64,000 nt of DNA, from positions 1 through 64,000 of the forward strand of contig JAJFIA010000018.1 of assembly GCA_021775255.1 (NCBI GenBank), given 5' to 3'. The translations under genes were made by a program, and so were the position numbers. The notes under the pieces were generated by a model, which saw nothing but the letters and a program-made list of their open reading frames with translations, was not told the origin of the DNA and did not search any database. Origin of the DNA: Roseovarius sp. GTDB lineage: Bacteria > Pseudomonadota > Alphaproteobacteria > Rhodobacterales > Rhodobacteraceae. Below, one piece after another: positions 45,033 through 54,429 of this stretch; within the stretch, counting starts at the first letter, position 1; the number at the start of each line of letters is the position of its first letter.

Positions 45033-47288
45033 ATGACCAAACATAAATACACCCGCGAAGAGGCACTGGCCTTTCATCTCAAGCCAACCCCCGGCAAGTT
45101 TGAGATTTCCGCGACCGTGCCCATGACCACGCAGCGCGATCTGTCTTTGGCCTATTCCCCCGGTGTGGCCGTTCCCTGTGAGGCCATCGCCGAGAACCCC
45201 GAATGCGCCTATGATTACACCAACAAGGGCAATCTGGTGGCGGTCATCTCAAACGGTACCGCCGTTCTGGGCCTTGGTAATCTGGGCGCGCTTGGATCGA
45301 AGCCGGTGATGGAGGGCAAGGCGGTGCTGTTCAAGCGGTTTGCCGATGTCAATGCCGTCGATATCGAGCTGGATACAGAAGACCCGGATGCCTTTATCAA
45401 CGCCGTGCGCCTGATGGGGCCGACCTTTGGCGGCATCAATCTGGAAGACATCAAAGCGCCCGAATGTTTCATCATCGAGCAAAAGCTCAAAGAGGTGATG
45501 GACATCCCGGTATTTCACGATGATCAGCACGGCACGGCGGTGATCTGTGCCGCCGGCCTGATCAATGCTTTGCACATTTCCGGCAAGAAAATCGAAGATG
45601 TGCGCATTGTTCTGAATGGTGCGGGGGCGGCGGGCATTGCTTGCATTGAATTGCTCAAATCCATGGGTGCGCGGTATGACAACTGCATCGTCTGCGATAC
45701 CAAGGGCGTGATTTATCAGGGCCGCAAGGAGGGCATGAACCAGTGGAAATCGGCCCACGCGGCCAACACCAAACTGCGCACACTTGAGGAGGCCATGAAG
45801 GGGGCCGACGTGTTTCTGGGCGTCAGCGCCAAGGGGGCCGTGACCCCTGAAATGGTGGCTTCCATGGCCCCCAACCCGGTGATTTTCGCCATGGCCAACC
45901 CCGACCCCGAGATCACCCCGGAAGAGGCCCATGCCGTGCGCGAAGATGCCATCGTCGCCACCGGGCGCTCAGACTATCCCAATCAGGTCAATAATGTTCT
46001 GGGCTTCCCCTATCTTTTCCGGGGCGCTTTGGATGTCCACGCCCGCGCCATCAATGACGAGATGAAGATCGCCTGCGCCCATGCGCTTGCCAGCCTTGCC
46101 CGCGCGGATGTGCCCGAAGAAGTCGATATGGCTTATGGCCGCAAGCTCACCTTTGGCCGTGATTATATCATCCCCGCGCCGTTCGATCCGCGCCTGATCC
46201 ATACCATCCCCCCCGCCGTTGCGCGTGCCGGCATGGATACCGGCGTGGCGCGCCGCCCGATTGTCGATATGGAGGCCTACGAGGCCGCGCTGAAATCGCG
46301 GATGGACCCGACCGCCAGCATCCTGCGCTCATTGAATGCCCGCGCCCGCAATGCTCAGGCCCGGATGATCTTTGCCGAGGGCGATGATCCGCGCGTTTTG
46401 CGCGCCGCCGTGCAATATCAGCGCGCCGGTTTTGGCCACGCTTTGGTGGTGGGCCGCGAGGCCGATGTGAAAGCCAAGCTCGCGCAGGCGGGCCTTGCCG
46501 ATGCGGTGCCTGAGCTTGAGGTGGTCAACGCCGCCAATTCCGCGCATCTCGAGGCATACAAGGATTTTCTTTACACCCGGTTGCAACGCAAGGGCTTTGA
46601 TCTCAAGGACATCCACAAACTCGCGGCGCGTGACCGGCATGTGTTTGCCGCCCTGATGCTGGCGCATGGCCATGGCGAAGGGCTTGTCACCGGGGCCACC
46701 CGAAAATCTGCCAATGTGCTTGAGCTGATCAACCATGTGTTTGACGCCGACGCCGCCCATGGTTCCGTGGGGATCACGGCGCTTTTGCACAAGGGCCGGG
46801 TGGTGCTGATTGCCGATACTTTGGTGCATGAATGGCCCGATGAGGAAGACCTCGCCAACATCGCCGAGCGCGCAGCCGGGGTCGCCCGTCATCTGGCGCT
46901 TGAGCCTCGGGTCGCGTTTGTTTCATTCTCGACCTTCGGCTATCCGCGCTCCGAGCGGGCCGAAAAAATGCACGGCGCGCCCCGCGTTCTTGAGGCCCGT
47001 GGCGTGGATTTTGAATTTGAGGGCGAGATGACGGTGGATGTGGCCCTGAATACCGGTGCGCAGGCCGCCTACCCATTTCAGCGCCTCACGGCCCCGGCCA
47101 ATATTCTGGTGGTTCCGGCGCGGCATTCGGCATCCATTTCGGTCAAACTGATGCAGGAAATGGCCGGGGCAACGGTGATCGGGCCTATTTTGTCGGGCGT
47201 TGATAAACCGATCCAGATTTGCGGCACCAATTCCACCGCCAATGATATTCTTAACATGGCCATTCTGGCGGCGTGTAAGGTTGGGTGA
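45033..47288 (+). CDS. maeB: NADP-dependent malic enzyme with phosphotransacetylase-like domain (MaeB)
   Basis: This is a two-domain enzyme of 751 residues. The N-terminal malic enzyme part (about 1-425) turns malate into pyruvate and CO2, with LAYSPGVAVPCEAI, FHDDQHGTAVI and VLNGAGAAGIACIELL (NADP site). The C-terminal part (about 430-751) resembles phosphate acetyltransferase but is regulatory in MaeB; it binds acetyl-CoA. Both domains are full length. It is divergent from mutS, an arrangement often seen in alphaproteobacteria. Confidence 0.95.
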   Translation: MTKHKYTREEALAFHLKPTPGKFEISATVPMTTQRDLSLAYSPGVAVPCEAIAENPECAYDYTNKGNLVAVISNGTAVLGLGNLGALGSKPVMEGKAVLFKRFADVNAVDIELDTEDPDAFINAVRLMGPTFGGINLEDIKAPECFIIEQKLKEVMDIPVFHDDQHGTAVICAAGLINALHISGKKIEDVRIVLNGAGAAGIACIELLKSMGARYDNCIVCDTKGVIYQGRKEGMNQWKSAHAANTKLRTLEEAMKGADVFLGVSAKGAVTPEMVASMAPNPVIFAMANPDPEITPEEAHAVREDAIVATGRSDYPNQVNNVLGFPYLFRGALDVHARAINDEMKIACAHALASLARADVPEEVDMAYGRKLTFGRDYIIPAPFDPRLIHTIPPAVARAGMDTGVARRPIVDMEAYEAALKSRMDPTASILRSLNARARNAQARMIFAEGDDPRVLRAAVQYQRAGFGHALVVGREADVKAKLAQAGLADAVPELEVVNAANSAHLEAYKDFLYTRLQRKGFDLKDIHKLAARDRHVFAALMLAHGHGEGLVTGATRKSANVLELINHVFDADAAHGSVGITALLHKGRVVLIADTLVHEWPDEEDLANIAERAAGVARHLALEPRVAFVSFSTFGYPRSERAEKMHGAPRVLEARGVDFEFEGEMTVDVALNTGAQAAYPFQRLTAPANILVVPARHSASISVKLMQEMAGATVIGPILSGVDKPIQICGTNSTANDILNMAILAACKVG

Positions 47289-47337
47289 GGCTCTCCACAC
47301 ATCAAGATAAAGAACCGTCCCGCCCGGCGGTAACGTC

Positions 47338-47466
47338 GGGCCGCGCCTGACCCTCCCCATGGGAGGGCGCGTTTTCAACGTTGCAAATCCAACCACCGTT
47401 TCAATAGATTAAACCCCATTGCCAACAAATATTGAAGCTGCGCCCACCCAGGGTCAGGCGCGGCCC
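47338..47466. repeat. 17-base inverted repeat pair downstream of maeB
   Basis: GGGCCGCGCCTGACCCT at 47338-47354 recurs as a perfect inverted copy at 47450-47466, with 95 bases between. The inner sequence has no open frame. The structure is like a miniature mobile or dispersed repeat element; no target duplication is obvious. Confidence 0.6.
47351..47374 (+). terminator. Probable terminator of maeB
   Basis: CCCTCCC and GGGAGGG form a 7-base stem with a 3-base loop (47351-47367), followed by CGCGTTTT. It lies 63 bases after the maeB stop and overlaps one arm of the inverted repeat. No gene lies between maeB and the MFS gene at 47560. Confidence 0.5.
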
Positions 47467-47559
47467 TAATCTCCATTGATACCCCCCATCACAAATCCTG
47501 AATTGACGCCTCCGGCAAAACCCATAGAGTGCCAGAGGCGCGATAAACGGACGCCAGAA

Positions 47560-48804
47560 ATGCAAAAACAAACGCCGCTCTTCACGCCGGTCCTGATTGC
47601 CGGCTGTGCGATCATGCTGATCTCATTCGCCATCCGGGCGTCATTTGGTGTGTTCCAGATCCCGATTGCCGATGAATTCGGCTGGCTGCGTTCGGAATTT
47701 TCCATGGCCATCGCCATTCAGAACCTGTTCTGGGGCATTGGTCAGCCGCTGTTTGGCGCGCTGGCCGAGAAAATAGGCGACCGCAAGGCGATCATCATCG
47801 GCGCGCTCTTTTATGCCGCCGGTCTGATCCTGACCTCGGGGGCCACAACCCCCGGCACCATGCAGTTTTACGAAGTTCTCGTGGGTTTTGGCATCGCCGG
47901 CACCGGCTTTGGCGTGATTCTGGCCGTTGTTGGCCGTGCCAGCTCGGATGAGAACCGCTCGATGAGCCTGGCGATTGCTACCGCCGCAGGCTCGGGCGGG
48001 CAGGTGGTTGGCGCGCCTGTCGCGCAATATCTTCTGGGCTTCATGGGCTGGCAGATGGTTTTTGTCGTCTTTGCCGCGGTTATCATCGCCAGCCTCGTTA
48101 TGCTGCCCCTGATGCGCGCGCCGGTGGTTGCGAACAAAGCCGAGCTGGAAGAAAGCATGCGCCATATCCTTGGCAAGGCCCTGCGCGATCCCTCCTTCAC
48201 CCTGATATTCCTTGGCTTTTTCAGTTGCGGCTATCAGCTTGCCTTCATGACAGCGCATTTTCCCGCTTTGGTTACTGAAATGTGCGGGCCCATTTCGCCC
48301 GGCGGGGTGCTGCACGGCATCGGCATTACCTCGACCTCGGCGCTGGGCGCGGCGGCAATCTCCCTGATCGGGCTGGCTAATATTGCGGGCACGCTCACGG
48401 CTGGATGGCTGGGCAATCGCTATCCAAAAAAATACCTGCTCGCGGGCATCTATACCGGCCGCACACTCATTGCCGCTGCCTTCATCATGCTGCCGATCAC
48501 CCCCGCAACCGTGCTTTTGTTTTCTGTTGGCATGGGTGCTTTGTGGCTGGCCACGGTGCCGCTTACCTCCGGGCTGATCGCGCATCTTTATGGGCTGCGC
48601 TATATGGGCACGCTTTACGGCATCGTGTTTTTCTCGCACCAGCTTGGCAGCTTCATGGGTGTCTGGCTGGGGGGCCGGATGTATGACATCTACGGTGATT
48701 ATACCGCCGTCTGGTGGATTGGTGTTGGTGTCGGGGCCTTCAGCGCCATCGTGCATCTGCCGGTCAAAGAAAACCGCCCGCCTGTGGCACTGTCCCGGGC
48801 CTGA
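47560..48804 (+). CDS. MFS transporter (monocarboxylate/oxalate-formate-like)
   Basis: This 414-residue major facilitator has twelve predicted helices. The motif ALAEKIGDRKAIIIG sits between helices 2 and 3, and the matching AGWLGNRYPKKYLLAG between helices 8 and 9. Opening residues FAIRASFGVFQIPIADEFGW resemble YbfB/oxalate-formate-type porters. I use the ATG at 47560; in-frame codons upstream start only with TTG and lack similarity. It is 76 bases upstream of the dipeptidase gene, on the same strand. Substrate unknown. Confidence 0.82.
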   Translation: MQKQTPLFTPVLIAGCAIMLISFAIRASFGVFQIPIADEFGWLRSEFSMAIAIQNLFWGIGQPLFGALAEKIGDRKAIIIGALFYAAGLILTSGATTPGTMQFYEVLVGFGIAGTGFGVILAVVGRASSDENRSMSLAIATAAGSGGQVVGAPVAQYLLGFMGWQMVFVVFAAVIIASLVMLPLMRAPVVANKAELEESMRHILGKALRDPSFTLIFLGFFSCGYQLAFMTAHFPALVTEMCGPISPGGVLHGIGITSTSALGAAAISLIGLANIAGTLTAGWLGNRYPKKYLLAGIYTGRTLIAAAFIMLPITPATVLLFSVGMGALWLATVPLTSGLIAHLYGLRYMGTLYGIVFFSHQLGSFMGVWLGGRMYDIYGDYTAVWWIGVGVGAFSAIVHLPVKENRPPVALSRA

Positions 48805-48880
48805 TCCTGACCGGCACATTTTTCACTGGCGGTTAGCCTCATGTTAGCGCTAAGCTTATCCCTGACACCTGGGGAAAACC

Positions 48881-49954
48881 ATGCCTGACATCTGTGCGCC
48901 ACTGATCTTTGACGGCCATAATGACGTTCTGCTCAAGCTCTATAATGCGGGTGGGCCAGAGGCGATTACCGAATTCGCCAGCGGCCAGCACGGCCAGATT
49001 GATCTGCCCCGCGCGCGCAAGGGCGGCTTTGGTGGCGGGTTCTTTGCGATTTATGTGCCCTCCCCGTCGGAAGGCGATGACCACAACACCGAGATGCAAA
49101 AGCCGCGCTATGATCTGCCTTTTCCCCCCGCCATTCCGGTTGAAAAAGCCTTGCCCGTGGTCCTGCAGCAGGCTGCCATTTTGCTAAGGATGCAGGCGGC
49201 GGGCCACGTCCGCATCTGCCTGAGCACCGATGATATCCGCGCCGCGTTTCATGAGGGGCGCATCGCCGCGATCATGCATATCGAAGGGGCCGAGGGCATC
49301 GACGCCGATCTCAATAATCTTGATGTGCTTTATGCCGCCGGCCTGCGCTCGCTTGGCCCGGTGTGGTCACGGCCCACGATCTTTGGCGAGGGCGTGCCGT
49401 TTCGCTATCCATCGGATGGCAATATCGGCGGCGGCCTCACGGATGCGGGTAAAAACCTGATCCGGCGCTGCAATGATCTGGGCATCATGGTGGATCTGTC
49501 GCATCTCAACGAGGCAGGCTTCTGGGACGTGGCAAAGATCAGCACAGCGCCCCTGGTCGCCACCCATTCCAACGCCTATGCGCTGTGTTCTCACGCCCGC
49601 AACCTCACCGATCCGCAGCTTGAGGCCATCGCCGCAAGTGATGGTATGGTCGGGCTGAATTTCGCCACGGCTTTCCTGCGCAAGGATGGCCAGATGCGCC
49701 CCGATGTGCCGTTTGAAACCATGCTCGCCCATCTTGATCACCTGATGGACAAGCTTGGCGAAGACCGCGTCGGGCTTGGCTCGGATTTCGACGGCGCGAT
49801 GGTGCCCGAGGCAATCGGCGATGTCGCCGGATTGGGAAAACTGAGAAATTCGATGATAAGCCATGGCTATTCTGAAAGTTTGATGCATAAACTATGCAAT
49901 GAAAACTGGCTGCGCGTATTGGCCAGAACATGGGGCGAACAGGCAAAGACCTGA
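48881..49954 (+). CDS. Membrane dipeptidase (peptidase family M19)
   Basis: This zinc dipeptidase of the renal dipeptidase family has 357 residues. The first metal site is FDGHNDVLLKL (His and Asp), the bridging glutamate is in HIEGAEGI, and further histidines are in VDLSHLNEAGFWDV and ATHSNAYAL; the GSDFDG motif is near the C-terminus. Bacterial members split dipeptides including those with D-residues. It lies 35 bases before the peptide ABC transporter genes, so it probably degrades imported dipeptides. No signal peptide is seen. Confidence 0.9.
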   Translation: MPDICAPLIFDGHNDVLLKLYNAGGPEAITEFASGQHGQIDLPRARKGGFGGGFFAIYVPSPSEGDDHNTEMQKPRYDLPFPPAIPVEKALPVVLQQAAILLRMQAAGHVRICLSTDDIRAAFHEGRIAAIMHIEGAEGIDADLNNLDVLYAAGLRSLGPVWSRPTIFGEGVPFRYPSDGNIGGGLTDAGKNLIRRCNDLGIMVDLSHLNEAGFWDVAKISTAPLVATHSNAYALCSHARNLTDPQLEAIAASDGMVGLNFATAFLRKDGQMRPDVPFETMLAHLDHLMDKLGEDRVGLGSDFDGAMVPEAIGDVAGLGKLRNSMISHGYSESLMHKLCNENWLRVLARTWGEQAKT

Positions 49955-49989
49955 AAAGCGACAAAAAAACCAGAGGAGAGGAAGACAAA

Positions 49990-51591
49990 ATGAAACCGTT
50001 TAAGAATCTTATGGCCAGCGCGGTGCTGGGCATGGCACTGGCCGCCCCCGGCGCGCAGGTGCTGGCGGAAACACCGGCCAATATGCTGGTGATCGCCAAC
50101 CGGATTGATGACATTACCACGCTTGACCCGGCGCAATCCTTTGAATTTGCCGGCTCTGATGCCAGCCGCAATCTCTATAGCAACCTTGTAAATTTTGACC
50201 CCAACGATCTGGGCGCAGGATATAAGCCTGATCTGGCGACAAGCTGGGATGTCTCGGAAGATGGCCAGACCATCACCTTCCACATGCGCCCCGGCGTCAA
50301 ATTCCAGTCGGGCAATCCGGTTACGGCGAAAGACGCCGAATTCAGCCTGCGCCGCGCGGTGATCCTCAATAAAACCCCGGCGTTCATCCTGACGCAATTC
50401 GGCTTTACCCCGGAAAACGTGGGCGAAACCATTGTGGCCACCGATGACAACACGCTGGTGATCAAAACCGATAAACGCTATGCCACGTCTTTCGTACTCA
50501 ACTGCATGACCGCCACGATCGGCGGCATCGTCGACATGAAAACCGTGATGCAGCATGAGGCCGATGGCGACATGGGCAATGAATGGCTGCGCACCAATAC
50601 CGCCGGTTCCGGGCCTTATTCGCTGGCAGACTGGAAGCCAAATGAGAGCATTACACTGGTATCCAACCCGAATTATTACGCGGGCGAGCCGGCGATGAAA
50701 CGGGTTGTCGTGCGCCATATTCAGGAAAGCGCCACCCAGCGCCTTCTGCTTGAAAAAGGCGATGTTGATATTGCCCGCAATCTGACACCTGACGATGTTG
50801 CCGGTTTTGACGGTGTCGATGACATCAAGATCGCAAGTGAATTACGCGGCCGTCTGATGTATGTCTCGTTGAACCAGAAACACCCGGCGCTTTCCAACCC
50901 GAAAGTGGTTGAGGCATTCAAATATCTGATTGATTACGAGGGCATGGCAAACAGCTTCCTCAAAGGTCAGTACAAGGTGCATCAGGCCTTCCTGCCGCGT
51001 ACCTATCTGGGCGAAATTTCCGATACACCGTATTCGTTCAATATCGAAAAGGCCCGTGCACTGCTGGCCGAGGCCGGATATGCCGACGGGTTTGATGTCA
51101 AAATCTTTGTCCGTGATGCACAGGAACGCATTGATATTTCCACCTCCCTGCAAAACACCCTTGCACAGGTTGGCATCAAGGCCGAACTGATCGTCGGCAC
51201 CGGCAAACAGACCCTTGGCGTGTACCGCGCGCGTGAGCATGACATCTATGTTGGCGCATGGGGCCCGGATTATCCTGATCCCAACACCAACGCAGGCACA
51301 TTCGCCTATAACCCCGATAACTCGGACGAGGCTCAGGCCACCGGTTTGCTGGCATGGCGCAATGCATGGGGCATCCCCGAGATGTCAAACGAAACCCTTG
51401 CTGCCGTGGTTGAGCCTGACCGCGCCAAACGCGCCAAAATGTATGAGGCGCTGCAACGCGAGCACCAAAAGGTATCGCCCTTTGCCATCATGTTCCAGAA
51501 GGTTGAACAAAACGGCCTGCGTTCGAATGTTCAGGGCTTCTCGATGGGTGGCGCGATTACCGCTGCATCATACTGGTCAGTTACCAAATAA
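49990..51591 (+). CDS. Peptide ABC transporter substrate-binding protein
   Basis: This 533-residue periplasmic binding protein belongs to the SBP_bac_5 (DppA/OppA) family. A Sec signal peptide (MKPFKNLMASAVLGMALAAP, then GAQVLAE) precedes a family opening with IDDITTLDPAQSFEF. A strong ribosome site (GGAGAGGAAG) favours the ATG at 49990. The neighbouring dipeptidase suggests small peptides as ligands; nickel, oligopeptides and other solutes are alternatives in this family. Confidence 0.88.
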   Translation: MKPFKNLMASAVLGMALAAPGAQVLAETPANMLVIANRIDDITTLDPAQSFEFAGSDASRNLYSNLVNFDPNDLGAGYKPDLATSWDVSEDGQTITFHMRPGVKFQSGNPVTAKDAEFSLRRAVILNKTPAFILTQFGFTPENVGETIVATDDNTLVIKTDKRYATSFVLNCMTATIGGIVDMKTVMQHEADGDMGNEWLRTNTAGSGPYSLADWKPNESITLVSNPNYYAGEPAMKRVVVRHIQESATQRLLLEKGDVDIARNLTPDDVAGFDGVDDIKIASELRGRLMYVSLNQKHPALSNPKVVEAFKYLIDYEGMANSFLKGQYKVHQAFLPRTYLGEISDTPYSFNIEKARALLAEAGYADGFDVKIFVRDAQERIDISTSLQNTLAQVGIKAELIVGTGKQTLGVYRAREHDIYVGAWGPDYPDPNTNAGTFAYNPDNSDEAQATGLLAWRNAWGIPEMSNETLAAVVEPDRAKRAKMYEALQREHQKVSPFAIMFQKVEQNGLRSNVQGFSMGGAITAASYWSVTK

Positions 51592-52649
51592 TGTCCACGG
51601 TTTCGGACACAATAAAGGGGCGGCGCAGGTCGCCCCTTCCACGCATTGCCCTGACAACCGGCAAGACCCTGCTATCCATCGCGATTACCATGCTGGGGCT
51701 ACTGTTTGTCACGTTTTTCATTGGCCGGGTGATGCCGCTTGATCCGGTTCTGGCCGTGGTCGGCGAACGCGCCACCAAAGAGGTTTACGACGCTGCCTAT
51801 ATCAAGCTTGGCCTTGATAAACCGCTGATCGTGCAGTTTTACAATTATGTGATTTCCGTCATTCAGGGCGATTTCGGCCAATCCCTGCGCACCGGTTTCC
51901 CGGTCGCGGAAGAGATCAAACGCCGGTTTCCCGCCACCCTTGAGCTGGCCACGCTTGGCACATTGATCGGCGTCTTCATCGGCGTGCCCCTTGGGGTGCT
52001 TGCGGCGGTGAAGCGCGGCACATGGATAGATCAGGCGGCGCGCGTTCTGGCCCTTATCGGCTATTCGATGCCGGTTTTCTGGCTCGGGATGATCGCGCTG
52101 GTGATCTTTTATTCCAAACTCGGCTGGGTCGCGGGATCAGGGCGGCTTGATATTTTCTATGTCGACATCGTGCCGCGGGTCACCGGCATGATCCTGATCG
52201 ATTCCATCCTCGACGCCAACTGGGATATTTTCCGCAACGCCATTTCGCATATCATCCTGCCCGCAAGCCTTCTGGGCTATTACTCGCTGGCCTATATAAG
52301 CCGCATGACGCGCTCGTTCATGCTTGAACAACTGAGTTCCGAATATATTACCACCGCCCGCGTCAAGGGCCTGCCGGAACGCACGGTGATCTGGCGGCAC
52401 GCTTTTGGCAATATCAAGGTGCAACTGATCACCGTCATCGCGCTCAGTTACGCGGGGCTTCTCGAAGGCTCGGTCCTGACCGAGATCATCTTCTCCTGGC
52501 CCGGCATCGGATCGTATATCACCACCTCGCTTTTATCGGCGGACATGAACGCGGTGATGGGCGGCACCATCGTGGTTGGCCTGGTATTCGTGCTGCTGAA
52601 TATCTTTTCCGATCTTTTGTATAAATTCTTCGATCCGAGGGCAAAATGA
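51591..52649 (+). CDS. Peptide ABC transporter permease (DppB-like)
   Basis: A permease of 352 residues with six or more helices. The DppB/OppB block is GDFGQSLRTGFPVAEEIKRRFPATLELA (core RRFPATLELA), and the EAA coupling loop is TARVKGLPERTVIWRHAF. Compared with usual DppB the loop before helix 4 is longer (about 30 extra residues around RLDIFYVDIVPRVTG). ATG overlaps the preceding stop by one base (TAATG). Confidence 0.9.
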   Translation: MSTVSDTIKGRRRSPLPRIALTTGKTLLSIAITMLGLLFVTFFIGRVMPLDPVLAVVGERATKEVYDAAYIKLGLDKPLIVQFYNYVISVIQGDFGQSLRTGFPVAEEIKRRFPATLELATLGTLIGVFIGVPLGVLAAVKRGTWIDQAARVLALIGYSMPVFWLGMIALVIFYSKLGWVAGSGRLDIFYVDIVPRVTGMILIDSILDANWDIFRNAISHIILPASLLGYYSLAYISRMTRSFMLEQLSSEYITTARVKGLPERTVIWRHAFGNIKVQLITVIALSYAGLLEGSVLTEIIFSWPGIGSYITTSLLSADMNAVMGGTIVVGLVFVLLNIFSDLLYKFFDPRAK

Positions 52650-53575
52650 GTATCATAAGCGCGCCAAATCAAGGCCTGCGCGCCTGGTTGATGACAGATA
52701 CGCCCACCTCGCGGCGGCATGCGCAACTGGCGGCCCTTTATAGTGCCTGGCTCAGCCTGCGCAGCAATACCATGGCAATGCTCGGCCTTTGCATCCTGAT
52801 CCTGCTGCTTCTGGTCGCGGTATTCGCGCCGCTGCTGGCCCCGATGGATCCGCTGGCGCAGGATCTGGCCGGCCGCCTTGCCGCCCCCGGTGAGGGCGGT
52901 CATTGGCTGGGCACCGATACCCTTGGCCGCGACATCCTCAGCCGGGTGATCTATGGCTCGCGCATCACGCTTTATATCGTCACCCTGGTGGCGCTGATCG
53001 CGCCGGTTGCCGGGCTTTTGGTGGGCACGATCGCGGGCTATACCGGCGGCATTGTGGATGCGGTGCTGATGCGGATCACCGATATTTTCCTCGCTTTCCC
53101 CCGGTTGGTTCTGGCGCTGGCCTTTGTTGCGGCGCTGGGCGCAGGCATTGAAAACGCGGTGCTGGCGATTTCATTGACCGCCTGGCCGCCCTATGCCCGC
53201 ATTTCCCGCGCCGAAACCCTGACCATCCGCAATTCCGATTTCATCGCGGCGGTGAAACTGCAGGGCGCGGGGCCGTTGCGCATCATCACCAAACATATCT
53301 GGCCCCTGTGCATTTCCTCGCTGATCGTTCGGGTCACGCTGGATATGGCCGGGGTGATCCTTGCCGCTGCCGGCCTTGGCTTTCTTGGCCTCGGCGCGCA
53401 GCCGCCCAGCCCCGAATGGGGCGCGATGATCTCGGAGGGGCGCAAGGTGATCCTTGATCACTGGTGGGTCGCCACCGTGCCGGGCCTTGCCATTTTCACA
53501 GTCTCCCTGGCCTTCAACCTTCTGGGTGACGGCTTGCGCGATGTGCTGGACCCCAAGGAGGGCAAATCAGGATGA
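52646..53575 (+). CDS. Peptide ABC transporter permease (DppC-like)
   Basis: The second permease, 309 residues. The N-terminal OppC leader is seen (SLRSNTMAMLGLCILILLLL). The family pattern HWLGTDTLGRDILSRVIYGSR is present in part as GTDTLGRDILSR. The EAA loop is VKLQGAGPLRIITKHIWP. Overlaps both neighbours by ATGA, so the transporter genes are tightly coupled. Confidence 0.9.
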   Translation: MSIISAPNQGLRAWLMTDTPTSRRHAQLAALYSAWLSLRSNTMAMLGLCILILLLLVAVFAPLLAPMDPLAQDLAGRLAAPGEGGHWLGTDTLGRDILSRVIYGSRITLYIVTLVALIAPVAGLLVGTIAGYTGGIVDAVLMRITDIFLAFPRLVLALAFVAALGAGIENAVLAISLTAWPPYARISRAETLTIRNSDFIAAVKLQGAGPLRIITKHIWPLCISSLIVRVTLDMAGVILAAAGLGFLGLGAQPPSPEWGAMISEGRKVILDHWWVATVPGLAIFTVSLAFNLLGDGLRDVLDPKEGKSG

Positions 53576-54429
53576 GCAACCTGTTGGACGTTGAAAACCT
53601 GACCGTCACCTTCCCCACCCGCTCGGGCGATTTTGATGCGGTGCGCGGGCTGTCATTCACTTTGGGCAAAGAGCGCCTTGGCATCGTTGGCGAAAGTGGC
53701 TCGGGCAAATCCATGACCGGCCGCGCCATCCTGCGCCTCATCCGCCCGCCCGGGCGCATCACCGCCGACCGGATGGATTTGCACGGTCAGGATCTTCTGT
53801 CGTTGAGCGAGAATGAGATGAATTCCGTGCGCGGCCAGAAAATTTCAATGATCATGCAGGATCCGAAATTCTCGCTCAACCCGGTGATGCGCATCTCGGA
53901 ACAAATCATCGAGATTTACCGCTTTCATACAGGTGCCAGCAAAAAAGCCGCCTGGGACAAGGCGATTGAAATGCTCAATGCCGTTTCCATCCGTGATCCC
54001 GAGCGGGTGATGCGCGCCTACCCGCACGAGATGTCGGGCGGCATGGGGCAGCGGATCATGATCGCCATGATGCTGATCACCGAGCCGGAAATTCTGATTG
54101 CCGATGAACCCACCTCTGCGCTGGATGTGTCGGTGCAAACTTCCGTCCTCACCATCATCGACAGGCTGGTCAAAGAACGCGGCATGGGGCTGATTTTCAT
54201 CTCCCATGACCTCAATCTCGTGGCCAGCTTCTGTGACAGGGTGCTGATCATGTATGCCGGGCGCATCGTTGAAACCTGTGCGGCGGATAAACTGCACGAG
54301 GCCACCCACCCTTATACACGGGGCCTTCTCAATTCCCTGCCCCGGATTGACGCGCCGCAATCGCGGCTTGAGGCCCTGGTGCGTGATCCCGCATGGTCCA
54401 CCGCGCCCAGCGTGAGCGCCCGCCAATGA
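53572..54429 (+). CDS. Peptide ABC transporter ATP-binding protein (DppD-like)
   Basis: An ATPase of 285 residues. Walker A is GESGSGKSMTG, the Q-loop is MIMQDPKFSLNPVM, the signature is MSGGMGQRIMIAMMLI, and Walker B is ILIADEPTSALD. The C-terminal oligopeptide extension (HPYTRGLLNSLPRID) is present but lacks the CxxxxxxxCxxxxC cysteines that often follow, ending instead at SVSARQ. Overlaps the next gene by 4 bases. Confidence 0.9.
   Translation: MSNLLDVENLTVTFPTRSGDFDAVRGLSFTLGKERLGIVGESGSGKSMTGRAILRLIRPPGRITADRMDLHGQDLLSLSENEMNSVRGQKISMIMQDPKFSLNPVMRISEQIIEIYRFHTGASKKAAWDKAIEMLNAVSIRDPERVMRAYPHEMSGGMGQRIMIAMMLITEPEILIADEPTSALDVSVQTSVLTIIDRLVKERGMGLIFISHDLNLVASFCDRVLIMYAGRIVETCAADKLHEATHPYTRGLLNSLPRIDAPQSRLEALVRDPAWSTAPSVSARQ

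Noticed and set aside
47641..48819. 392-codon open frame on the minus strand opposite the second MFS gene
   Set aside because: Low-complexity His/Arg/Gly-rich translation, no domain, and the plus strand encodes a complete twelve-helix transporter.
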